Positions 6,709 through 12,661 of a stretch of 12,661 nucleotides of DNA are shown here, piece by piece (the stretch's first letter is position 1; each line of letters opens with the position of its first letter). Position numbers and translations under genes: made by a program. The stretch is from DATIRA01 sp964553405 (lineage in GTDB: Bacteria > Pseudomonadota > Gammaproteobacteria > Steroidobacterales > Steroidobacteraceae): the NCBI GenBank assembly GCA_964553405.1, contig CAZKLS010000080.1:1-12661 (forward strand), in the 5' to 3' direction. The notes beneath the pieces are model-generated. The model was not told the DNA's origin, made no database searches, and was given only the letters and a program-made list of their open reading frames with translations.

Positions 6709-8628
6709 ATGAGCCTGCTCGCGCTCAGGGGAGCGTGCCTCGCCTACGGCCACGTCGCGCTGCTCGATCACGCCGACCTGCAGCTCGAACCGGGCGAGCG
6801 CGTCGCGCTGATCGGACGCAACGGTACGGGCAAGTCCTCGCTGCTGAAGGTGCTGGCCGGCACTGCGGTGCTCGACGACGGCGAGTTCCAGCGAAAGTCC
6901 GGCCTGCGACTCGCGCAGGTCGAGCAGGAACCGGTTTTCGAGCCGGGGCTCACGGTCTTCGACGCGCTGATCGCCGGGCTGGGCGAAGCGACGCGCTCGC
7001 TGCAACGGTATCACCTGGTGTCACAGCAGCTCGCGGAGCCGGACGCAGACCACGACGCGCTGCTCGCCGAGCTGGGTCGCCTGCAGGCCGAGCTCGAAGC
7101 GCGCGGTGCCTGGACGATCAGCGCTCAGACCGAACGGGTCATCAGTCGCTTCGGGTTGCCGGCCGATGCGAGCGTCGAGGAGCTCTCGGGCGGCCAGCGC
7201 AAGCGTCTCGCGCTGGCGCGGGCATTCCTGCTCGAGCCGGAACTGCTGCTGCTCGACGAACCGACCAATCACCTGGACATCGAGTCGATCGAGTGGCTGG
7301 AGAACCTGCTGGTCGAGGACGGGCCCTCGCTGCTGTTCGTCACGCACGACCGCCGTTTCCTGGACCGCGTGGCGACGCGGATCGTCGAGCTCGATCGCGG
7401 GCGACTCGCGAGCTTTCCCGGCCGCTTCGCGAGCTACCTGGAACGCAAGGAGCAGATGCTGAACGCCGAGGCGCTGGCAGACCAGCGCTTCGACAAGCTG
7501 CTGGCGCAGGAGGAGGCCTGGATCCGCAAGGGCGTAGAGGCCCGCCGCACGCGCAGCGCCGGCCGCGCGCGCAGGCTGGAGCGGCTTCGAGTCGAGCGTG
7601 CGGCTCGCCGGGAGCGCCTGGGCAAGGTGCGGCTGCGCATCGACGCGGGCGAGCGCAGCGGCCGGCTGGTCGCGGAGCTGGACGGGGTCTCGAAGTCCTT
7701 CCCGGGTCCGGACGGGCCGCGTCGCGTCGTCAGCGATTTTTCGGCACGCATCCTGCGCGGCGACCGGGTCGGACTGATCGGGCCGAACGGCGCGGGAAAG
7801 ACCACGCTGCTGCGCCTGATCCTGGGCGATCTCCCGCCGGACTCGGGCAGCGTGCGGCTCGGCACCAACGTCGAGGTCGCTTACTTCGACCAGTTCCGCG
7901 CCCAGCTCGATCCCGAGGCAACGCTGCTCGATGCGGTCGCCCCAGGCTCGGAGTGGATCGAGTCCGGCGACCGTCCCCGCCACGTGATCAGCTACCTGGG
8001 TGATTTCCTGTTCGCGCCGGAACGGGCGCGCTCGCCGGTGCGTTCGCTGTCGGGTGGCGAGCGCAATCGCCTGCTGCTGGCCCGGCTGTTCGCGAGGCCG
8101 GCCAACGTGCTGGTGCTGGATGAACCGACCAACGACCTCGACATCGAGACGCTGGAGCTGCTCGAGGACCTGCTCGACGGGTACCCGGGGACGGTGTTCC
8201 TGGTATCTCACGATCGCGCCTTTCTCGACAACGTGGTCACGCAGACCATCGCGGCCGAAGGCGACGGTATCTGGCGCGAGTACGCAGGCGGATACGAGGA
8301 CTGGCAGCGCCAGCGGCCACAGGCGAGCGAGGTGACGCGACCGGCCGCTTCGGCCTCGACGGCGCGCCGGGAGCCGCCCGCAAGGCGTGCGGATCCCCCG
8401 CCACGCCTTTCCTACAAGGAGAGCCGCGAACTCGCCGCACTTCCCGGGCGGATCGAGGCGCTCGAGGCGGAACAGCGGCAGATCGCGGCGTCCTTCGAGG
8501 ACCCGGCCCTGTATAGCGGCTCGCCCGAAGAGCTGCGCCGACTGACCGGGCGCATGGGCGCGATCGAGGTCGAGCTGGCCGAACTCATCGAGCGCTGGGA
8601 GGCGCTCGAGCTGCGCAACACCAAGTAG
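6709..8628 (+). CDS. uup: Uup, ABCF-family ATPase
   Basis: A 639-residue soluble ABC ATPase (E. coli Uup has 635). ABCF proteins act on ribosomes; Uup has also been linked to limiting precise excision of transposons and to branched DNA. First nucleotide-binding domain: Walker A GRNGTGKS (36-43), signature LSGGQ (159-163), Walker B LLLLDE (179-184), switch His213. A charged helical linker (about 245-315, rich in Arg/Glu) is the P-site tRNA interaction motif region. Second domain: GPNGAGKT (358-365), LSGGE (447-451), VLVLDE (467-472) followed by PTNDLDIETLELLE, a Uup hallmark, and His501. A Pro/Ala/Arg-rich spacer (535-566) leads to a C-terminal coiled coil (about 567-639, beginning LSYKESREL and ending near ERWEALE), which separates Uup from EttA, YbiT and YheS. 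The ATG at 6709 fits the family start; no clear Shine-Dalgarno precedes it. It is transcribed alone, divergent from the dipeptidase operon. Confidence 0.95.
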   Translation: MSLLALRGACLAYGHVALLDHADLQLEPGERVALIGRNGTGKSSLLKVLAGTAVLDDGEFQRKSGLRLAQVEQEPVFEPGLTVFDALIAGLGEATRSLQRYHLVSQQLAEPDADHDALLAELGRLQAELEARGAWTISAQTERVISRFGLPADASVEELSGGQRKRLALARAFLLEPELLLLDEPTNHLDIESIEWLENLLVEDGPSLLFVTHDRRFLDRVATRIVELDRGRLASFPGRFASYLERKEQMLNAEALADQRFDKLLAQEEAWIRKGVEARRTRSAGRARRLERLRVERAARRERLGKVRLRIDAGERSGRLVAELDGVSKSFPGPDGPRRVVSDFSARILRGDRVGLIGPNGAGKTTLLRLILGDLPPDSGSVRLGTNVEVAYFDQFRAQLDPEATLLDAVAPGSEWIESGDRPRHVISYLGDFLFAPERARSPVRSLSGGERNRLLLARLFARPANVLVLDEPTNDLDIETLELLEDLLDGYPGTVFLVSHDRAFLDNVVTQTIAAEGDGIWREYAGGYEDWQRQRPQASEVTRPAASASTARREPPARRADPPPRLSYKESRELAALPGRIEALEAEQRQIAASFEDPALYSGSPEELRRLTGRMGAIEVELAELIERWEALELRNTK

Positions 8629-8650
8629 TTTTCGCAGTGAGCTAGTGAGA

Positions 8651-8670
8651 ACCCGGGATTGCGGCCGGGT
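8651..8670. terminator. Weak hairpin downstream of uup
   Basis: ACCCGG (8651-8656) pairs with CCGGGT (8665-8670) over an eight-base loop, 22 bases after the uup stop. No T tract follows. Its position suits termination of uup, but the stem is short and it overlaps the possible -35 of the next promoter. Confidence 0.2.
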
Positions 8671-8686
8671 ACAGGGCTCCTAGTAT
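8659..8686 (+). promoter_or_regulatory. Candidate promoter for the malic enzyme gene
   Basis: TTGCGG (8659-8664) and TAGTAT (8681-8686) are 16 bases apart; the -10 matches four of six consensus positions and the -35 three. Initiation near 8693 would leave a leader of about 70 bases ending in the GGAG site (8753-8756). TAGTAT lies in one of the few AT-containing stretches of this gap. Confidence 0.3.
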
Positions 8687-8762
8687 TCGCGCAGGTCGCC
8701 GGGGCGGCCTCGATTGCAGCAGGTGGCGCCCGACGGCGGCCCGGAACGATCCGGAGCACGAC

Positions 8763-10436
8763 ATGATCCACAAGCGACTGCGACGCCCCCTGCCCATGCC
8801 CTTGCCCGAGTGGTTTCCGCGCGGCACCGCGCTGCTGCGCGACCCCACGCTGAACAAGGGCACCGCGTTCACCGAGCACGAGCGCGACGCGCTGGGGCTG
8901 CGCGGCCTGCTGCCGCCGCACGTCTGCTCCCAGGAGGAGCAGGTGGAGCGCGTGCTGGAGAATTTCCGGCGCCTCGACTCCGACCTCTCCAAGTACATCC
9001 TGCTCGAGGGCCTCTACGACCGGAACGAGCGGCTGTTCTTCCGCGTGATGATCGAGTGTCCCGACGAGATGATGCCGATCGTCTATACGCCGACGGTCGG
9101 GCTGGCGTGCCAGCACTTCGGTCACATCTACCGCAGACCGCGCGGCATGTTCGTGTCGGCCGCGGACCGCGGCCGCATGGTGCAGCTGATGCACAACTGG
9201 CCCTACAAGCAGGCCGCGATGATCGTGGTCACAGACGGCGAACGCATCCTCGGCCTCGGCGACCTGGGCGCGAACGGCATGGGCATCCCGATCGGCAAGC
9301 TCGCGCTGTACACGGCCTGCGCGGGACTGCACCCGCGGCGCTGCCTGCCGGTGATGCTCGATGCCGGCACCAACAACGACGCGCTGCTCAACGATCCGCT
9401 GTACCTGGGCCTCAGGCAGCGCCGGTTGACCGGCGAGGCCTTCGACGACCTCGTCGAGGAGTTCATCACGGCCGCGGAGCACGTCTTTCCGGGAATCGTC
9501 GTGCAGTTCGAGGACTTCGCGAATCACAACGCGTTCCGGCTGCTCGACAACTACCGGGACCGGATCTGCTGCTTCAACGACGACATACAGGGCACCGCGG
9601 CCGTCACGGTCGCAGGCATCTTCTCGGCGCTGCGCGTGACGGGCAGGCCCATGTCGGAACAGACCTTCCTGTGTTTCGGCGCGGGCGAAGCCGCGACCGG
9701 CATTTCCGACCTGCTCACTGCCGCGATGGTCCAGGACGGCCTCAGCGAGCAGGCCGCCCGGGGGCGCTGCTGGATGGTGGACTCGAAGGGTCTGGTCGTG
9801 GCGGGCCGTGGCGCGCTGGCCGAGCACAAGAAGCCCTACGCACACGCGCACGAGCCGATCCGCGACTTCAAGACGGCGGTCGAGGCGCTCGCGCCGACGG
9901 CGATCATCGGTGTCGGCGCGACTCCGGCCGTGTTCACCCGCGAGGTGATCGAGGCGATGGCCCGCATCAACGAACGGCCGATCGTCTTCGCGCTGTCGAA
10001 CCCGACGTCGAAGTCCGAGTGCACCGCGGAGCAGGCCTACGCCTGGTCGGGCGGACGGGCGCTGTTCGCTTCCGGCAGCCCGTTCGATGCGCTCACGCTG
10101 GACGGCCGGCACTACGTGCCGCGCCAGGGCAACAACTGCTACATCTTCCCGGGTGTCGGACTCGGCGTGGTCGCGGCGCGCGCTTCACGCGTCAGCGACG
10201 AGATGTTCATGGCTGCGGCCCGCACGCTGGCCGATACCGTCACCGAGCAGGACCTCGCGCAGGGCAGCCTCTACCCTCCGCTGGGTCGGATCCGGGAGGT
10301 CTCGGCACGCATCGCCACCTCGGTCGCGGAGGTGGCCTTCGCCGCGGATCTCGCCGACATCGACCCGCCGGCGGACCTGCTCGCGTTCATCCAGTCGCAG
10401 ATGTACGACCCGCACTACCACAGCTACGCCGCCTGA
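8763..10436 (+). CDS. maeA: Malic enzyme, oxaloacetate-decarboxylating, long eukaryotic-like form
   Basis: A 557-residue enzyme (E. coli MaeA has 565) converting L-malate to pyruvate and CO2 with reduction of NAD(P). Cytosolic, linking the TCA cycle to pyruvate. Key residues by comparison with human ME2: Tyr108 in VYTPTVG (Tyr112), Lys179 in GIPIGKL (Lys183), metal ligands Glu250-Asp251 in QFEDF and Asp274 in FNDDIQGT, and the dinucleotide loop GAGEAATG (306-313). The C-terminal half (FALSNPT, FASGSPF, QGNNCYIFPGV, LYPPL) resembles animal and plant enzymes. At the cofactor pocket the sequence is VDSKG (339-343) with Lys357, corresponding to Ser346, Lys347 and Lys362, the pattern of NADP enzymes. 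Cofactor choice is therefore inferred to lean to NADP, so the symbol maeA marks the sequence family only. The ATG at 8763 has GGAG six bases upstream. The last 13 bases overlap the convergent oxygenase gene. Confidence 0.93.
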   Translation: MIHKRLRRPLPMPLPEWFPRGTALLRDPTLNKGTAFTEHERDALGLRGLLPPHVCSQEEQVERVLENFRRLDSDLSKYILLEGLYDRNERLFFRVMIECPDEMMPIVYTPTVGLACQHFGHIYRRPRGMFVSAADRGRMVQLMHNWPYKQAAMIVVTDGERILGLGDLGANGMGIPIGKLALYTACAGLHPRRCLPVMLDAGTNNDALLNDPLYLGLRQRRLTGEAFDDLVEEFITAAEHVFPGIVVQFEDFANHNAFRLLDNYRDRICCFNDDIQGTAAVTVAGIFSALRVTGRPMSEQTFLCFGAGEAATGISDLLTAAMVQDGLSEQAARGRCWMVDSKGLVVAGRGALAEHKKPYAHAHEPIRDFKTAVEALAPTAIIGVGATPAVFTREVIEAMARINERPIVFALSNPTSKSECTAEQAYAWSGGRALFASGSPFDALTLDGRHYVPRQGNNCYIFPGVGLGVVAARASRVSDEMFMAAARTLADTVTEQDLAQGSLYPPLGRIREVSARIATSVAEVAFAADLADIDPPADLLAFIQSQMYDPHYHSYAA

Positions 10437-11524
10437 GCGGCGGCGCGCGGCTGCCGCGCCACGGCCCACGCGAGGCCCAACAGGGCACGCTTCTTGCGCA
10501 GGCGGTCGGCCAGCCGCAGCGGCTCGTCGAACGAGAGCCAGAGCCGCAGCAGGTGGCGCCGTCGCGCCGGATCCGCATGGTCCTGATAGGCCGTCCGCGC
10601 GTGCAGCACGGTGTGGTTCGAGATCAGCTGTACGTCCCCGGGTTCGAGGTCCATCTCGAGGCAGAGCGACGGCTCGCGCGCAATCGTCTCGTAGTGATCC
10701 AGCACCTCGAGGTCGAAAGCCGACAGCGGCGCGACGCCGGGGTGCCGGCCGGCGGAACGAAAATAGTCGCTGTGGTAGGTCGTGCGCAGCCGGCCGTCGC
10801 TGTAGCAGCAGGGCGTCACCGGAAAGGCGTTGATGCCACCCTCGCCGTGCGTGTCGAGCATGTAGGGTCGGCACAGGCGCGCGGCGTGGCCGGGACTGCG
10901 GCTCAGCAACTCGTTGAATACCGTCACCGAACTGACGATCCGGCTCAGCCCGCCCGACTGCGCCTTGTGCATGCAGAGCAGCCCGACGGCGTCGGCGGCG
11001 TCGCAGTGATAGGCGATCTCCCGTGGGGTCTTGTAGTAGCGGCCGTCGGCAAGGTCGGACGCAGACCGCGTGTCCCTGACGTGCCCGACCAGATCGCCCT
11101 GCGGGTTCTGCGCTCCCGGGATGCCGAGGTGCAGCCCGAAACACCAGAAGAACCGTTCGGCCTCGGCGTCGCTCCAATCCGCGACGGGCACGCCGCGCAG
11201 CAGGCTGAAGCCGCGGCCGCTGCAGACCTCGTCCCGCACGTCCGCCAGCACCCGGGCGAATCCGGGCAGCGGGAAATCCTCGGGTCCGAGCTCCCGGGTC
11301 TGCTTCCCGGTCCGGGCCGCGTGCTCGAAGGCCTGATGGATCTCGCCGATGTCACGCGGCGTGAGGCGATACGACCAGTCGTCCCGCTGCCGCAGGTCGT
11401 CGCCGCGCCAGGCCGACGGGCCCACGATCGGCCGGTCGGGCACGCCCTGGCGGGGTCGGCTGAAGTAGTGCAGCGCCTGGTCCCGCTGGGAACGGAATCG
11501 GCGGCCTTGGTGACGTATCGCCAT
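10424..11524 (-). CDS. TauD/TfdA-family Fe(II)/2-oxoglutarate-dependent oxygenase
   Basis: A 366-residue cytosolic enzyme of the TauD/TfdA superfamily, which couples 2-oxoglutarate decarboxylation to hydroxylation or cleavage of a small substrate. The iron triad is visible: His173 and Asp175 in AYHCDAAD, and distal His308 in NHTVLHARTAYQD, resembling the HGR motif of gamma-butyrobetaine-type enzymes with Ala for Gly. An Arg in RRRHLLRLWLS (321-327) should bind 2-oxoglutarate. An N-terminal region of about 100 residues precedes the core, and a basic, Ala-rich tail follows. The substrate cannot be read from sequence or context; taurine and 2,4-D are not implied. I chose the ATG at 11524, directly after GGAAGGAGAA on the minus strand. 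The spacing is short, but an in-frame TTG at 11572 has nothing better. The gene converges on the malic enzyme with a 13-base overlap and is divergent from the EamA permease. Confidence 0.82.
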   Translation of the reverse strand: MAIRHQGRRFRSQRDQALHYFSRPRQGVPDRPIVGPSAWRGDDLRQRDDWSYRLTPRDIGEIHQAFEHAARTGKQTRELGPEDFPLPGFARVLADVRDEVCSGRGFSLLRGVPVADWSDAEAERFFWCFGLHLGIPGAQNPQGDLVGHVRDTRSASDLADGRYYKTPREIAYHCDAADAVGLLCMHKAQSGGLSRIVSSVTVFNELLSRSPGHAARLCRPYMLDTHGEGGINAFPVTPCCYSDGRLRTTYHSDYFRSAGRHPGVAPLSAFDLEVLDHYETIAREPSLCLEMDLEPGDVQLISNHTVLHARTAYQDHADPARRRHLLRLWLSFDEPLRLADRLRKKRALLGLAWAVARQPRAAAQAA

Positions 11525-11549
11525 TTCTCCTTCCACGCTGCTGCGAACC

Positions 11550-11578
11550 AGTATCCCGACTCCGCCGCCCAACGTCGA
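11550..11578 (-). promoter_or_regulatory. Candidate promoter for the oxygenase gene
   Basis: On the minus strand TCGACG (11573-11578) and GATACT (11550-11555) are 17 bases apart, each with four of six consensus matches. Initiation near 11543 would give a leader of under 20 bases holding the GGAAGGAG site, and would exclude the upstream TTG start at 11572. Confidence 0.22.
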
Positions 11579-11730
11579 GCACCCTGGCGGCCCGCAGCCC
11601 CGGGCAGCCGGGCAAACCGGGTCCGCGGCCGCTAAGATTGCGCGCCGTCGTCGGTACCGGACCTGGTGATGCGAGACTGCTGCAACGTGCTGCCCGACCT
11701 TTCGAACCCGGCCATCCGGGGCCGCGAACC

Positions 11731-12630
11731 GTGCAAGCCGACGGCCTGCCGGTGAGCGAGCGGGGCACGTACGCCAGGCTGGTCGCAGTCCCGGCGATCT
11801 GGGGCGGCACGTTCATCGCCGGGCGAGTCCTCGCGCTCGCGATCCCGCCGGCGGTCGGCGCGCTGCTCCGCTACGTGGTGGCCAGCCTGGCGCTGTACCT
11901 GGCTGCACGCTGGCTCGAGGGCGGACTGCCGCGCCTCGACCGCAGACAACTGCTCGCCACGCTGCTGCTCGGCGCAACCGGCATTTTCGCCTACAACCTC
12001 TGCTTCCTCGGCGCGCTGGCCCGCCTGCCGGCGAGCCGAACCTCGCTGATCATCGCGTTGAACCCGGTGGTGACGATCGCGGCCTCCTCGCTGCTGTTCG
12101 GCGAACGGCTGAGCGGCAGGCGCTGGGCCGGCATCGGCGTAGCGCTGCTGGGCGTGTGGATCGTGGTGTCGCGCGGCGACGTGCTCGGGTCGCTGCCCGG
12201 CGCGATCGGAACCGGGGAACTGATGATGTTCGGCGGCGTCTGCGCCTGGGCCGCCTACACGCTGCTTGGTCGCAAGGTGCTCGCCGGGCTCGCGCCGCTG
12301 CCGGCGACGCTGTACGCCTCGCTGTGGGGCACGTTGCTGCTCGCGCTCGCGTCGATCCCGGAACTGCCCGACGTGTCGCTCACGGACCTCACGCCGGCGG
12401 TGCTGCTCGGCATCCTCTACCTCGGGGTCGTCGGGACGGCCGTCGCCTTCGTCTGGTACTACCAGGCGTTGCAGAGACTCGGCGCCGCACGAACGGTGAT
12501 CTTCAACAACCTGGTGCCCGTGTTCGGCGCGGCGCTCGGCGTGCTGCTGCTCGACGAGCCGCTGCTGCCCAGCATGATCGTCGGCGGCCTGGTCGCCGTG
12601 GCAGGCGTGATGATGGTCACCCGCGGCTAG
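11731..12630 (+). CDS. EamA-family (DMT superfamily) permease
   Basis: A 299-residue inner-membrane protein with about ten hydrophobic segments in two EamA halves (about 17-147 and 160-297). Such permeases export metabolites or amino acids, but the substrate cannot be predicted. Family features: PAIWGGTFI in the first segment (about 21-29), LNPVV (110-114) followed by the FGE turn (123-125) closing the first half, and the matching N-L-V-P-V-F (260-265) with LLLDEP (272-277) closing the second. The internal duplication is therefore visible. The start is uncertain: GTG at 11731 has GGGG (11718-11721) upstream, while GTG at 11752, seven codons later, gives 292 residues and has no clear ribosome binding site. 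A TTG at 11638 would add 31 unconserved residues. The gene is divergent from the oxygenase and seems to stand alone in the window. Confidence 0.88.
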   Translation: MQADGLPVSERGTYARLVAVPAIWGGTFIAGRVLALAIPPAVGALLRYVVASLALYLAARWLEGGLPRLDRRQLLATLLLGATGIFAYNLCFLGALARLPASRTSLIIALNPVVTIAASSLLFGERLSGRRWAGIGVALLGVWIVVSRGDVLGSLPGAIGTGELMMFGGVCAWAAYTLLGRKVLAGLAPLPATLYASLWGTLLLALASIPELPDVSLTDLTPAVLLGILYLGVVGTAVAFVWYYQALQRLGAARTVIFNNLVPVFGAALGVLLLDEPLLPSMIVGGLVAVAGVMMVTRG

Positions 12631-12661
12631 CGGTCGGCCTCGCGCTCCGGCTGCCGGACCC

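Noticed and set aside
7021..8211. A 396-codon open frame antisense to uup
   Set aside because: Low-complexity Arg/Gln-rich translation with no start signal; a mirror of the uup codon pattern.
8412..10112. A 566-codon open frame antisense to the malic enzyme
   Set aside because: Its translation is rich in Arg, Val, His and Gln without domain motifs, and it lies opposite a clear enzyme gene. Long antisense frames are common in GC-rich DNA.
1..12661. A defence, secretion, toxin-antitoxin or biosynthetic gene system
   Set aside because: No cluster of linked genes of this kind was found. Neighbours are short independent operons with household or unknown roles, and no mobile-element marks are seen.

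Overview
The window comes from a strongly GC-rich bacterial chromosome. The Uup-type ABCF ATPase with its C-terminal coiled coil, the Sel1 protein, the DMT transporter and the closely spaced genes all fit a proteobacterium, most likely a gammaproteobacterium. This placement is an inference from protein style; there is no rRNA or marker gene to settle it. I see no insertion sequence, phage gene, CRISPR array, tRNA or rRNA. Codon and base use look uniform, so this reads as ordinary core or near-core chromosome.

Layout from left to right. (1) Bases 1-26 hold the first codons of a gene running off the left edge on the minus strand, with a strong ribosome binding site. (2) An exported RidA/YjgF-type protein (+, 209-724) meets an exported neutral-ceramidase-like hydrolase (-, 721-2721) end to end, and the palindrome CTAG carries both stop codons. 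(3) A two-gene membrane operon on the plus strand encodes a DUF2157 polytopic protein (3002-4156) and a GDYXXLXY-type protein (4153-4701), joined by an ATGA overlap. (4) A minus-strand operon encodes an M19 membrane-dipeptidase homologue (5502-6470) followed by an exported Sel1-repeat protein (4735-5505), joined by a GTGA overlap. A small hairpin separates it from the convergent operon before it. (5) Uup, the ABCF ATPase (+, 6709-8628). (6) A eukaryotic-like long-form malic enzyme (+, 8763-10436), converging with a 13-bp overlap on a TauD/TfdA-type 2-oxoglutarate oxygenase (-, 10424-11524). (7) A DMT/EamA permease (+, 11731-12630) diverging from the oxygenase.

Every gap between genes is shorter than 300 bases: 27-208, 2722-3001, 4702-4734, 6471-6708, 8629-8762, 11525-11730 and 12631-12661. 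The gaps hold candidate promoters, small hairpins and ribosome binding sites only.

The genes do not form one pathway. The convincing functional pairs are DUF2157 with GDYXXLXY, and the dipeptidase homologue with the Sel1 protein. The exported RidA and the ceramidase-like enzyme are convergent neighbours, so a shared role is only suggestive. I do not see a clear new multi-gene system. The most interesting points are changed active-site positions in two hydrolases (the ceramidase nucleophile motif and the M19 HxD metal motif) and an NADP-type cofactor signature in the malic enzyme.
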